From JBCCAG01 sp050331115 (GTDB lineage: Bacteria > Cyanobacteriota > Cyanobacteriia > CAKZMO01), in the NCBI GenBank assembly GCA_050331115.1, contig JBHJHD010000148.1:1-37417 (forward strand): a stretch of DNA of 37,417 nucleotides. Direction: 5' to 3'. The notes under the pieces are model-generated. The model was not told the DNA's origin, ran no database searches, and worked only from the letters and a program-made list of their open reading frames with translations. Positions 22,907 to 31,511 of this stretch are shown piece after piece. The position numbers and the translations under genes are program-made. The stretch's first letter is position 1. The number at the start of each line of letters is the position of its first letter.

Positions 22907-23458
22907 TTAACGGCCTAGCACTCGCGCTACGGATATCGCAACATCCGGAAACGCCGCTGGCCTGACGGTTCCGCCTGCTAGACTCTGCTGCGACTGATAA
23001 TCGCCCTGCTGCGAGTCCCTAAAAATGATCAGCTCGTCGGTTTTTAGGTTGACTACCCAGTACTCTGAAATGCCTGCTGAAGCGTAGGTGAGGCGCTTTG
23101 GGTCTAGGTCTTTGGTCAAGCTGGTATTGGAAAATTCAATCAGCCAAAATACGTCTTCTGCATATGGATGACGCTCTCGGTAGACGCGGCCTAAGGGCGC
23201 AACGATCGCAATGTCGGGCTCTGGTTCTGAGTCATCTGGCAGGGTGATGGGACGTCCTTCTCTAACTTTGGCGCTGTCTCCAAGTAAGGCTTCTAGGTAG
23301 TCTCCGGCTTCATCTGCTAGGTAGGCGTGGGTTGGGCCTTCTGGCGACATTTCAACGATTTCTCCCTGCAGTAGCTCCACACGGCGATCGCGCAGGATTC
23401 CGGCCTCGACCATGTGATGGTAGTCGTTGACGGTCCATTTGGCTGTTGTTAGCGTCAT
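22907..23458 (-). CDS. Uma2 family endonuclease-like protein
   Basis: A 183-residue Uma2 protein, the compact form. Core: VELLQGEIVEMSPEGPTHAYL, then PEPDIAIVAPLGR, DVFWLIEFSNTSLTKDLDPK, YASAGISEYWVVNLKTDEL. The E-x-G-E, PD and EFS...K residues form the expected PD-(D/E)XK-type site. Start at the first ATG (MTLTTAKWTVNDY). Not closely similar to the two other Uma2 proteins here by eye, so these look like independently acquired members. Confidence 0.92.
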   Translation of the reverse strand: MTLTTAKWTVNDYHHMVEAGILRDRRVELLQGEIVEMSPEGPTHAYLADEAGDYLEALLGDSAKVREGRPITLPDDSEPEPDIAIVAPLGRVYRERHPYAEDVFWLIEFSNTSLTKDLDPKRLTYASAGISEYWVVNLKTDELIIFRDSQQGDYQSQQSLAGGTVRPAAFPDVAISVARVLGR

Positions 23459-23611
23459 AAGGATAGCGGAAAGGACTAGGGAATAACTCCTGAGGCGATC
23501 GCAGTGCTCCGTCGGAAGGCCGAGAAGAGAACAAGCAGTGGTCTATCTATTCTAAGCGGTTTAGATTCATGCAGCGTGTCCTTTTGGGCGATCGCTCTAA
23601 TCTACTAACGT

Positions 23612-24187
23612 TTAAGAAATTCTATTTTTATAAATGCACAAAAAGTTTTCCGTATGCATCGCTCCTAGCCTGCGGATTGCTTCTGGAAAGTCTTGAAGTG
23701 AGACAACGTTCCCCCCGATGCCTAATTTTTCCGCCCCAGCAGCAGCTCCCGCGTGCAAATACACCGCCGCCGGTTCTAAATTCAGCCAAGCACCTAAGCG
23801 CCTCGCAATATCGTAGGCCGTTGTAGGGCCTAAACCTTTAACCCTGGCTGTCACGCCCGCCACCCAGTTGTGAAGGTCTTCAAAGGTGTCGAAGTCGACT
23901 TGTGGACCATCCGCCAGCGCAACGGCCAACCCCGCTTGCAGCTTATGTGCAACTCGACGCTGATGACCATGCATTTTCCCAGTCTTAAGCCGCGATCGCC
24001 ATGCCCTTTCGATCGCCGCTTCCCAGGGCAGGCTTTTATCTCCCCACCAGATATCTTCTTCTTTGTAGGAGCTGCCAAAGGTTTTGATGTAATCATCCAC
24101 TAAAGATGACAGCGTCTTTTCTTCGGGCTCTTCTTTTAGGGACTGACAGGTTTGTTTTAGCGCTTTACAAGTGTGAGGATTTGTCAT
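23612..24187 (-). CDS. helix-hairpin-helix domain protein of unknown function
   Basis: A 191-residue basic/acidic mixed soluble protein. The clearest element is VKGLGPTTAYDIARRLGAWL, a helix-hairpin-helix DNA-contact motif, followed by LEPAAVYLHAGAAAGAEKLG; the N-terminal half contains WWGDKSLPWEAAIERAW and the RRVAHKLQAGL segment. I recall related proteins in bacteria without a known function. I used ATG 24187; a TTG two codons upstream is also in frame. A short ORF upstream overlaps its start, hinting at a two-gene unit. Confidence 0.7.
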   Translation of the reverse strand: MTNPHTCKALKQTCQSLKEEPEEKTLSSLVDDYIKTFGSSYKEEDIWWGDKSLPWEAAIERAWRSRLKTGKMHGHQRRVAHKLQAGLAVALADGPQVDFDTFEDLHNWVAGVTARVKGLGPTTAYDIARRLGAWLNLEPAAVYLHAGAAAGAEKLGIGGNVVSLQDFPEAIRRLGAMHTENFLCIYKNRIS

Positions 24188-24317
24188 TTTCAAAGATTGA
24201 AATCGTTCTGCCCGTCAACCGACAGTGAACGGCGCCTTCTCTGCGTTCAAGTACGGATACCGCTTCAGCATCGAGGCCAATTGCATAATTCCCATGGCCG
24301 TCCACGTGATCGATCAC
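24165..24317 (-). CDS. possible small ORF overlapping the HhH gene start
   Basis: From a GTG at 24317 the minus strand encodes about 50 residues (VIDHVDGHGNYAIGLDAEAV, then LERREGAVHCRLTGRTISIF) and stops at 24165, 23 bases inside the HhH gene in another frame. The open frame extends further upstream without ATG (EKVKLNWPQRRQW). The amino-acid pattern looks protein-like, and the overlap suggests coupling. It may instead be the remnant of a larger gene. No binding site is obvious. Confidence 0.35.
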   Translation of the reverse strand: MIDHVDGHGNYAIGLDAEAVSVLERREGAVHCRLTGRTISIFENDKSSHL

Positions 24318-24891
24318 CCACTGCCGTCGTTGAGGCCAGTTTAGCTTGACCTTTTCCAGTCGAGTGTTAGATTTCCTTGCGCCAACCCAACCTACGGGCG
24401 ATCGCGCTAGGCAAGGCTACTGTCGGTCATTCAGTCCTGCCGGGCTCAGGGCCGTTCGGCCATGGCATTTATTAGGCAGGCGTTGGCCAAGGCGGCAGGT
24501 GCGATTGACCTGGAAGTATCGCTCATTCCTCTTCAGCATCTACACCCCTTCACCGTCAAGGCCTAGACCTGAATACGTACATCTCGCCTAGCATTCAGCA
24601 TAAAGTTCAGGGTATTACCCTTAGAATCGACGGCTCGATAGAGATACTGCCACAGCCCTTTGGCTTTGACATAGGTTTCGTCCACCCGCCATGAATCGTT
24701 AGTGGGGCCATCGCTCGCTAAGGCACCCTTGACACAGAAGTGCTGGCTGAGGATTCGAGGCTTCAAGCATCTAGGTGATGTGATTAAAGGCGTTGTTTTC
24801 AAAGACGTCATCCGAGTCGAGGAGAAAATTGAAACAAATGATCTGAAGAAGGTGGCCTAGTGCCTTTCATGCACCACATTTGACAATATCT
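24318..24891. other. remnant-rich spacer
   Basis: Apart from the IS6-type fragment, no gene is supported. On the plus strand, about 24749-24860, an open frame encodes a 34-residue tail with GFKHLGDVIKGVVFKDVIRV and a TAG; it may be the end of a lost mobile-element or accessory gene, which I cannot name. The rest is broken in all frames. Confidence 0.45.
24581..24715 (-). mobile_element. IS6-family transposase fragment
   Basis: About 45 residues (DSWRVDETYVKAKGLWQYLY, RAVDSKGNTLNFMLNARRD) match the first catalytic Asp block of IS6/IS240-type DDE transposases, where D of WRVDET is the active residue. N-terminal helix-turn-helix and the rest of the catalytic core are absent, and the frame decays on both sides. 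I could not find terminal inverted repeats. It marks an old insertion. Confidence 0.75.
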
Positions 24892-25356
24892 CTAGATTGG
24901 AGAATTGATTAAACCCGGATGGTCTTTTGGTCTTGGACTTAGTGAGGGCCAGTCAAAGCGGCGGTCTTCAGAATTAATTGGCTTGTCGTTGATGCTAGCC
25001 TCGCGCCGCCGCATCAGGCCTTTTTCGTCGAACTCCCAGTTTTCATTGCCATAGGCGCGGTACCACTGCCCCGCGTCATCGCGCCACTCGTACTGAAACC
25101 GCACGGCGATACGGTTTTCCCCAAAGGCCCACATCTCTTTCACCAGCCGGTAGTCCAGTTCTTTGTCCCACTTGCGCTGTAGGAAGGCTCGAATCGCTTC
25201 CCGCCCCTGAAAAATCTCGGCGCGGTTACGCCAGTAGCTATCTTCGCTGTAAGCCATAGCAACTCGGTCCGGGTCACGGCTGTTCCAGGCGTCTTCCGCC
25301 ATGCGAACTTTAGCGATCGCAATACCACGATCGAAAGGGGGAATTAGTGCTGTCAT
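24892..25356 (-). CDS. DUF1348 (NTF2-like/SnoaL) family protein
   Basis: A 154-residue protein with the DUF1348 pattern: KVRMAEDAWNSRDPDRVAMA, YSEDSYWRNRAEIFQGREAI, FLQRKWDKELDYRLVKEMWA, IAVRFQYEWRDDAGQWYRAY, GNENWEFDEKGLMRRREASI. The NTF2-like cone fold is used by many small enzymes and binding proteins; no reaction is known for this family. Complete, cytosolic. A 19-bp tandem repeat lies 21-58 bases upstream of its start and could belong to its promoter. Single gene with no obvious partners. Confidence 0.9.
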   Translation of the reverse strand: MTALIPPFDRGIAIAKVRMAEDAWNSRDPDRVAMAYSEDSYWRNRAEIFQGREAIRAFLQRKWDKELDYRLVKEMWAFGENRIAVRFQYEWRDDAGQWYRAYGNENWEFDEKGLMRRREASINDKPINSEDRRFDWPSLSPRPKDHPGLINSPI

Positions 25357-25376
25357 GATTTATGCTCAATGTAAAA

Positions 25377-25414
25377 AATTTACTAGATCTTGGACAATTT
25401 ACTAGATCTTGGAC
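25377..25414 (-). repeat. two tandem copies of a 19-bp unit upstream of DUF1348
   Basis: AATTTACTAGATCTTGGAC occurs twice in perfect tandem. Each unit holds the palindrome AGATCT. The position just ahead of the DUF1348 start suits an operator or promoter element, though recent slippage is an equal explanation. Confidence 0.85.
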
Positions 25415-25763
25415 AAAAGTGCGCTAGAGATTTGGTCACTATTAGCGATTAGCTGTAGGACTCTAGGCGATCGCTTTCACCACTCGAAGTATTTGCCTCA
25501 CCACGGTTGTCTCTACCGCCAAACTATAGTACATTCAGCCATGGCGCTCAGGCGCAAGCACGCCCCCCGACCGTGTTGGACCCACGATCGAGAGGCTGAC
25601 CCCCGAATTTGGCACAAGCAAATTCAGCGGCTACGTTGAGTTTACTGTTTCACAGACAGCTCTTCAGCGATCGCTGTGCTTTGCATCGCTCCTAGCGGAG
25701 CACAGATCCGGGGTGGCTTGGCGTTTGAGCGCCTCTTAAGACATCCACAATGGAGCACCCACA
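25415..25763. other. spacer without a supported gene
   Basis: Short open frames on both strands, one of 76 codons from 25409, have no recognisable features and include HIP1 sites. The last 30 bases contain two near repeats of the phrase cacaatg(g/a)... just ahead of the 25764 start. I see no structured RNA or clear promoter. Confidence 0.4.
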
Positions 25764-26108
25764 ATGACATACCACTCTCGCCATGGCCGGGCCGCAACCC
25801 CCAGCCCTGACAGCTTGCGCAGCCAGCTCATCATCGAACCAGCGGGCCGCCTCAACGAACTCAACACCCCAGACGCTAACCTTTCAGATCATCTCAACGA
25901 CGACGACACCCTGCTGCACATCATCATCGGGCCGCTCTACGCCGTCAACAGCTGCCGCCACGAGCTGCACCTACGCGGCTACGCAGAACCCAACGACTGG
26001 TCCAACCCCATGAAAATGCTCAACACCGCCGCGGTTATGCGCAGCCAGCACCCCAACGACGTCATGCGCGTCCTGAGGAAGCGGGTGCGGCCAACCCAGC
26101 AGCCGTAG
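25764..26108 (+). CDS. uncharacterised small protein
   Basis: A 114-residue protein. The conserved-looking part is DDDTLLHIIIGPLYAVNSCR, HELHLRGYAEPNDWSNPM, and the basic tail NDVMRVLRKRVRP. Codon usage resembles neighbouring genes and a strong hairpin follows the stop, both arguing for a real gene. I think similar cyanobacterial hypothetical proteins exist, but no function is known to me. No signal peptide or membrane segment. Confidence 0.6.
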   Translation: MTYHSRHGRAATPSPDSLRSQLIIEPAGRLNELNTPDANLSDHLNDDDTLLHIIIGPLYAVNSCRHELHLRGYAEPNDWSNPMKMLNTAAVMRSQHPNDVMRVLRKRVRPTQQP

Positions 26109-26137
26109 CCACACCGCAAATACTACACCACAAATAT

Positions 26138-26158
26138 CGGGTGCGCCCAGCGCACCCG
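26138..26158 (+). terminator. strong hairpin after the small gene
   Basis: CGGGTGCGC and GCGCACCCG form a perfect 9-bp stem with a CCA loop, 30 bases past the stop at 26108. There is no following U-tract, so it may stabilise the 3' end rather than terminate on its own. Confidence 0.5.
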
Positions 26159-26213
26159 ACCCGCTCATAATCCCCTCTAAAATTGGGACTAATCGTCATC
26201 GAGTGATTGCGCC

Positions 26214-26903
26214 ATGGTCACCAACCCTACCGCCACCGAATCCCAGAGCTCTCATAAAGCACTTCAGCCCCCTAGCATGCTTCAAGCCAGGGGAACTAGC
26301 GTTGTGCTGAAAAACGTCAGCTGGCAGCAGTACGAGGGCTTACTAGAGGTGCTAGGCGATCGCCCTTCTAGCCGTATCGCTTATGACGATGGCGCCCTAG
26401 AAATCATGACTCCGCTCCCCGACCACGAATATTTCAGCGACTCCCTTGCTGATGCCGTCAAAGACATCGCCGATGAGCTAGACATGGACTACGATTGCTA
26501 CGGCTCAGCCACCTGGCGGCGGGAACTCAAAAAAGCGGGCGTGGAGCCTGATCAATGCTTTTATATTCAGAACGAGCCGCTGATTCGTGGGCAGCTCGAA
26601 TTCGACCTAGCGACGGACCCCCCGCCAGATTTAGCAATCGAAGTAGATTATTCTAGTAAATCCCTCAACCGCTTTCCAATCTACGCTCGGCTTGGGGTGC
26701 CAGAGATTTGGCGATACGACAAAGGTGTGCTGACAATTTACCTGCTGGACGGCGATGGCTACCGCGAGAGTGAGGCGAGTTTGGCGTTTCCCGTGCTGCC
26801 TGTGCAAGAATTGCCCAGTTTAATTCAAGAGTATCGACCTCAGGGAAAGCGGCTGATGCGGCGGGCGTTTCGGCAGTGGGCACGAGAGCGAGCAAAACTC
26901 TAG
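26214..26903 (+). CDS. Uma2 family endonuclease-like protein
   Basis: A 229-residue Uma2 protein. Core elements: SWQQYEGLLEVLGDRPSSRI, AYDDGALEIMTPLPDHEYF, PPPDLAIEVDYSSKSLNRFP, and YARLGVPEIWRYDKGVLTIY. Its N-terminal 30 residues are Ser/Thr/Gln-rich linker. The C-terminus (LMRRAFRQWARERAKL) is basic. It ends 11 bases from the convergent recG stop. Confidence 0.93.
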   Translation: MVTNPTATESQSSHKALQPPSMLQARGTSVVLKNVSWQQYEGLLEVLGDRPSSRIAYDDGALEIMTPLPDHEYFSDSLADAVKDIADELDMDYDCYGSATWRRELKKAGVEPDQCFYIQNEPLIRGQLEFDLATDPPPDLAIEVDYSSKSLNRFPIYARLGVPEIWRYDKGVLTIYLLDGDGYRESEASLAFPVLPVQELPSLIQEYRPQGKRLMRRAFRQWARERAKL

Positions 26904-26914
26904 CGAGTGAAACC

Positions 26915-29440
26915 CTAAGTCAAAATCGTCCCGCCCATCAGCCGCCGATAGCGATGCGAGAGCTCCGCTTTTAGCAGCGGATATCGCTCCAGCGTCGGGT
27001 CGCTTTCCATGATCTCTTCCGCTGCCTCCCGCGCGATCGCCAGCACTTCTTGATCATTGATCAAGCTCGCCAGGGCAAAATCCGGCAGTCCCGACTGCCG
27101 CCGCCCCAGCACCTCCCCCGGCCCCCGAAACCGCAGGTCCATCTCCGCAATAAAAAAGCCATCCTGCGACTGCTCCAGCACCTTCAGCCTCTGAATCGCC
27201 ACCTCCGCCTTCGACGCCGTCATCAGCAGGCAAAACGACTGGTCGCTGCCCCGCCCCACGCGACCGCGAAGCTGGTGCAGCTGCGACAGGCCAAAGCGCT
27301 CGGCGTGCTCAATCAGCATAATGGAGGCATTGGGTACGTCCACCCCCACTTCTACTACCGTGGTGGAGACTAAAATCTGCGTCTCGTTGCGGCGAAATCG
27401 CTGAATCACCTCGTCCTTTTCTTGCGAAGAAAGCCGCCCGTGCAGCAGCCCCACCGCAAACTCCGGGAAGATCTCCTGTAGATGCTGGTGCTCGTCTACT
27501 GCCGACTTGAGGTCTAGCTTCTCCGACTCTTCTACTAGCGGCAGCACCACGTATACCTGCCGGCCCTGGGCGATCTCCCGCCGCATTAGGTCGTAGGCGT
27601 GGGGGCGATCGCGTCCGTGGAGGAGGTTGGTTTGAATCGGCTTACGTCCCGGCGGCAGCTCATCAATTTGGCTGACGTCCAGGTCGCCGTGCAGGGTCAG
27701 CGCCAGGGTACGGGGGATGGGTGTAGCGGTCATGGTGAGCACGTGGGGGTTATCCCCCTTTTGCTGCAGCTTAGCCCGCTGGGCCACGCCAAAGCGATGC
27801 TGCTCGTCGATGACCACCAGCCCCAGCCGCTGAAACTGCACCGGGTCTTCAATCAGCGCGTGGGTGCCCACCAGCAGCGGTAGCTCGCCCGTCTGCAGCT
27901 GCCGGTGAATTTCTCGCCGCTTAGCCACCCGCGTCGAGCCCGTCAGCAGCTCCACCGGTAAAAACATCTGGCTGAACCACTCCACCAGCTTGCGGTAGTG
28001 CTGCTCGGCCAGCACCTCCGTCGGGGCCATAAACGCCGCCTGGTACTGCGACTGAATCGCCGCTAAAATCGCCGCGATCGCCACCACGGTTTTCCCCGAG
28101 CCTACGTCCCCCTGCACCAGCCGGTTCATGGGTACGCTCTGCTGCAGGTCGCCCAAAATCTCCTGCACCACTCGCTCCTGCGCCCCGGTGAAGCTAAACG
28201 GAAGGATGTCGTGAAACTGGTTTAGCAGCGAGCCTTGGGTGGTCAGCACCGCCGTCGTCTCCACCGTCTGCTCGCGGCGGCGGTGCAGCAGCCCCAGCTG
28301 CAGGTAGAAAAACTCGTCAAACACTAGGCGACGACGAGCCTGGCTGAGCACTTCGTCGTCAGGGGGAAAGTGGATGTGGGCGATCGCCACCGGCAGCGGC
28401 ACCAGCTCGTGGGCCTGCCGGACTGGCTCGGGCAGGGCATCCGGCAGGCCCACCGCCGCGGGTAGGGCTGCCACCACCGCCTTGCGCACCAGGTCCGCCC
28501 CCACGCCCTCGGTCAGTGGATACAGCGGCACCACCCGGCCCACCTTCAGCGAGTCGATGGTGCTGTCAGCGTGGTCAATTACCTCAATCTGCGGATCGTC
28601 TAGGGTGAGGCCATATTTGTTCTCCTTCACCAGCCCCGAGGCCGCCACCGTCGCCCCCGGTGGATAGAGCCGCTTTTGCTGCTCTTGCCAGCCGCGATTG
28701 CTGTAGCGCTTGCCCGCAAAAAAGCGGCCCAGCTTCAGGGTACCGCTGCGATCGCGGATGCGAATCTCCATAATCGTCAGCTTGGGGTTGCGGGGGCTGG
28801 TAAAGCAGGTGCAGCGGTTCACCGTACCCACCACCGTGACGGTTTCCCCGGCTACCAGGTCCCGAATCGCCACCTGGCGGGCGTAGTTGATGTAGTCGCG
28901 GGGGTAGTGAAACAGCAAGTCGCGGATGGTCAATAGCCCTAGCTTAGCCAGACGTTCGCTGTTCTTGGGGCCGATGCCCGGCAGGTAGGTAACCGCCTGG
29001 TCGAGGGTGAGCTTAGACCTGCGGTGGCGCTGGTCGACGGGCGTCGTGCGCGTCGTGCCGGTGCGGCGGCCAGATTCGGCGACCGTCGCCTTAGGGTACT
29101 GCGGGGCGGACTGCGGGGCAAGGCGTGAGGCGGAAGCTCCCGCACCAGCCACCGCTGGAGGGGCAGCCTGACTCGCCTCTAGCGATCGCTTCGCCTCGTA
29201 GAGCAGTCGCCGCGTTTCAGCCACCAAATGCTGCCTTTGGGCGAAAGAAAGCTCCGAATAGCACATATATCGCTGACCCAGCCCATGCCAGCGGCCCGTT
29301 TCGCTGGCAGTCAACGCCGCAGGAGGCTGGGTGAGCTGCTGAGTCAAAAATTCGCTAAAGCGGCACTGACGGCCCATCAGGTCGTTAAATCCCTGCTCCG
29401 CCTCGATCGACAGTGCTTTCTGCACCCGCTGCCAGTCCAT
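26915..29440 (-). CDS. recG: ATP-dependent DNA helicase RecG
   Basis: An 841-residue helicase that remodels stalled replication forks and Holliday junctions. Order: an extra N-terminal region of about 140 residues (usual for cyanobacterial RecG), the wedge/OB domain from about 150 (YLPGIGPKNSERL to ASGLVKENKYGL), Walker A GDVGSGKT at 444-451, DEQH box (VVIDEQHRFG) near 545, TMTATPIPRTLAL, and the C-terminal motor with FRRNETQILVSTTVVEVGVD and QLHQLRGRVGRG. All motifs are intact. It is the last gene of the minus-strand series rpsB-tsf-29500 ORF-recG. Confidence 0.97.
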   Translation of the reverse strand: MDWQRVQKALSIEAEQGFNDLMGRQCRFSEFLTQQLTQPPAALTASETGRWHGLGQRYMCYSELSFAQRQHLVAETRRLLYEAKRSLEASQAAPPAVAGAGASASRLAPQSAPQYPKATVAESGRRTGTTRTTPVDQRHRRSKLTLDQAVTYLPGIGPKNSERLAKLGLLTIRDLLFHYPRDYINYARQVAIRDLVAGETVTVVGTVNRCTCFTSPRNPKLTIMEIRIRDRSGTLKLGRFFAGKRYSNRGWQEQQKRLYPPGATVAASGLVKENKYGLTLDDPQIEVIDHADSTIDSLKVGRVVPLYPLTEGVGADLVRKAVVAALPAAVGLPDALPEPVRQAHELVPLPVAIAHIHFPPDDEVLSQARRRLVFDEFFYLQLGLLHRRREQTVETTAVLTTQGSLLNQFHDILPFSFTGAQERVVQEILGDLQQSVPMNRLVQGDVGSGKTVVAIAAILAAIQSQYQAAFMAPTEVLAEQHYRKLVEWFSQMFLPVELLTGSTRVAKRREIHRQLQTGELPLLVGTHALIEDPVQFQRLGLVVIDEQHRFGVAQRAKLQQKGDNPHVLTMTATPIPRTLALTLHGDLDVSQIDELPPGRKPIQTNLLHGRDRPHAYDLMRREIAQGRQVYVVLPLVEESEKLDLKSAVDEHQHLQEIFPEFAVGLLHGRLSSQEKDEVIQRFRRNETQILVSTTVVEVGVDVPNASIMLIEHAERFGLSQLHQLRGRVGRGSDQSFCLLMTASKAEVAIQRLKVLEQSQDGFFIAEMDLRFRGPGEVLGRRQSGLPDFALASLINDQEVLAIAREAAEEIMESDPTLERYPLLKAELSHRYRRLMGGTILT

Positions 29441-29499
29441 GGCCTTATCCCAGATCCGCTCTAGATTCTGTATTGATTTTGTTCAGTATTGACTCTGTA

Positions 29500-30837
29500 T
29501 TAAGACGGTTCGTACCAAGCAGCTCGCCAGGCCGATTCAGCTTCAATAACGGTCCATTCCCGCTGACGCTTTTCATATTTTCGGCTGAGGCTGCGCAGCT
29601 GCCCATGTAGATTCCGAAGCTGCGATCGCTTCATCGATAGGCGGGTGTCGTTAAATTCCAGCTCTGACACCTGTAGCCGAATTGCCATGATCGGCGACGC
29701 TTTAGCCTCTTCCTCATCCGTGTGCATCATCAAACTAAAGACATTCGGGGGACCTTCGACAACCTCTGCTGAGCCCGCCTTAATCACCGCTTCTAGCATG
29801 GCTTCCGGTAGCGGTTGAGGCAAAATGCCGGCCCCCCGCAGGCGATCGTTGATTTCGTCTGTTAAATGCTCTAGCGCCTCCGCTACTGCAGTTTCTAAGC
29901 GCTTTTGTCGGGCTATGAGGTTACTAGGCCGGCAGATGGTGTCGTCAGGCTCAGGGCTTTGGGGTTCAGCCGGCTCGTGCTCAGCATTTTTCGGCTGGGA
30001 GGGATCAGCGTCAGGTCTAGCGTCAGGGCTGGCGATCGCAGCGTCATCATGAGTATTGCGATCTTTAGAGTCATTGCCCTGGGATTCAGAATATTGAGAC
30101 TCAATGATTTGAGCTTCAATATCTTGGGCCTCAGTATCTTGGGCCTCAGTATCTTGAACCTCAATATCTGGCATTTCAATAGCCAGCCCTTCGTTCTCTT
30201 CCGCTTCGACATCTGGGTCAATAGAATCTGTCTCGATGGCACTGGACTCCACAGCACTGGACTCCATATTGCTGGGCTCCACAGCACTGGGCTCCACAGC
30301 GCTGGACTCCGTAGCACTAGATTCCGTGGCATCTATAACACCCTGGCCCTCTTCACTCAGTGCTCCATTTTGATCTTTTGGTGACGGAGCACCTTGGACC
30401 CGAGCAGCCCGAATCGTTAGGCTCAGATCTAGCCCTGACTGAGCGGACGCCCTCGGCTTCAAAACTACGGTGTCTTCAGAGGCCCTTTGGGAATCGTGGT
30501 TGGCGGCATCTTCAGACCCATTTCTAGCGTCTTCAAGACGCCGCTGTTTTGTCGCCTGCAGCAGCTTTTGCGGATCGCTAAGCTGCCCGCAGGCCTGAGC
30601 GATCGTCGACTGCAGCGCCTGCTGTATCTGCTCGCGCTGATCGAAGGTCAGCTTCAAAAATCGGTCCGGATAGCTCTGGGTGCATAGACTGTAGCAGGCA
30701 GAGACAAGCTGACTGCGTAACGACTGGGCTAAAACGTCAAGGTACTCTCGGTAAGCTTCGTTGAGCTCACCAGAGAGCTGCTCTGTAGCCGCTTCAAGCG
30801 CCGTTAAGTCTTGCCTGATCTTCTTAGCGTCAGCCAT
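29500..30837 (-). CDS. uncharacterised repeat-rich protein between tsf and recG
   Basis: A 445-residue acidic protein in three parts. Residues 1-105: helical, coiled-coil-like (LTALEAATEQLSGELNEAYR, LTFDQREQIQQAL). Residues 106-300: low-complexity Ser/Glu/Asp with pentad repeats such as ESSAVEPSAVEPS and AQDTEAQDTEAQ. Residues 305-445: conserved-looking helices (RQKRLETAVAEALEHLTDEI, NDRLRGAGILPQPLPEAM, VFSLMMHTDEEEAKASP, LHGQLRSLSRKYEKRQREW). It begins 14 bases after tsf, so is probably cotranscribed with rpsB-tsf. I recall cyanobacterial hypothetical proteins at this place; no function is known. Confidence 0.8.
   Translation of the reverse strand: MADAKKIRQDLTALEAATEQLSGELNEAYREYLDVLAQSLRSQLVSACYSLCTQSYPDRFLKLTFDQREQIQQALQSTIAQACGQLSDPQKLLQATKQRRLEDARNGSEDAANHDSQRASEDTVVLKPRASAQSGLDLSLTIRAARVQGAPSPKDQNGALSEEGQGVIDATESSATESSAVEPSAVEPSNMESSAVESSAIETDSIDPDVEAEENEGLAIEMPDIEVQDTEAQDTEAQDIEAQIIESQYSESQGNDSKDRNTHDDAAIASPDARPDADPSQPKNAEHEPAEPQSPEPDDTICRPSNLIARQKRLETAVAEALEHLTDEINDRLRGAGILPQPLPEAMLEAVIKAGSAEVVEGPPNVFSLMMHTDEEEAKASPIMAIRLQVSELEFNDTRLSMKRSQLRNLHGQLRSLSRKYEKRQREWTVIEAESAWRAAWYEPS
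30238..30329 (-). repeat. 15-bp tandem repeats coding for a pentapeptide
   Basis: About six imperfect copies of a 15-bp unit (tggactccacagcac-like on the plus strand) code for repeats of ESSAV/EPSAV. A second, shorter series of 15-bp units at about 30110-30175 encodes the AQDTE repeats. Both lie in the disordered middle of the 29500 ORF. Confidence 0.8.
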
Positions 30838-30851
30838 ATAGCTCGCAAGCT

Positions 30852-31511
30852 TTAGCCCTTACCCGTTTGAGCCGCAACCTCAGCCGCAAAATCCGACTCT
30901 TCTTTGTCGATCCCTTCACCCAGCACAAAGCGCGCAAAGCGGCGAACCGCCACCTTCTCACCGATCTCACCAGAGGTTTTCTTAACCAGCTCATCCACGG
31001 TAATGCTTTGATCCCGAATGTAGGGCTGATCTAGCAGAGCAAGCTCCTTCAGACGCTTTTCGATCCGTCCTTGAACGATCTTTTCGCGGATGTCGTGGGG
31101 CTTCTTTGCTAGGTCGTCGCGGCCCATCTCGATCTCTTTCTCTTTGGAGACGAGCGCATCCGGAATGTCGTCAGTGCTCACGTACTCAACGTTGGGGCAT
31201 GCCGCAATCTGCATGGCAATGTTTTTAACGAGGTTCTGAAAAACTTCGTTGCGGGCGACGAAGTCAGTCTGACAATTTACCTCAACCAGGACGCCAACGC
31301 GCCCTCCGGTGTGAATATAGCTTCCGACTAAGCCTTCGGCCGCAACTTTGCCCGACTTCTTCTCAGCGGAAGAAATGCCCTTCTGGCGCAGCCACTCCGA
31401 GGCCTTTTCCATATTCCCGTCGGTTTCCTTCAGGGCCTTCTTGCAGTCCATCATCGGTGCGCCGGTTGTTTCGCGCAGCTCTTTAACCAGTTTCGCCGAT
31501 ATTTCAGCCAT
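30852..31511 (-). CDS. tsf: translation elongation factor Ts
   Basis: A 219-residue protein, the short bacterial form. N-terminal UBA-like domain (LVKELRETTGAPMMDCKKAL), then the core with VNCQTDFVARNEVFQ (TDFVARN signature) and LLDQPYIRDQSITVDELV. EF-Ts regenerates EF-Tu-GTP. It follows rpsB after a 238-bp spacer and precedes the 29500 ORF by 14 bases. Start ATG fits family N-termini (MAEISAKLVKEL). Confidence 0.97.
   Translation of the reverse strand: MAEISAKLVKELRETTGAPMMDCKKALKETDGNMEKASEWLRQKGISSAEKKSGKVAAEGLVGSYIHTGGRVGVLVEVNCQTDFVARNEVFQNLVKNIAMQIAACPNVEYVSTDDIPDALVSKEKEIEMGRDDLAKKPHDIREKIVQGRIEKRLKELALLDQPYIRDQSITVDELVKKTSGEIGEKVAVRRFARFVLGEGIDKEESDFAAEVAAQTGKG

Noticed and set aside
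20321..26903. Uma2 genes as parts of a defence island
   Set aside because: They are scattered among unrelated genes, and the family is very numerous in cyanobacteria with no proven defence role.
30100..30330. CRISPR-like array
   Set aside because: The short units are contiguous coding repeats without spacers.
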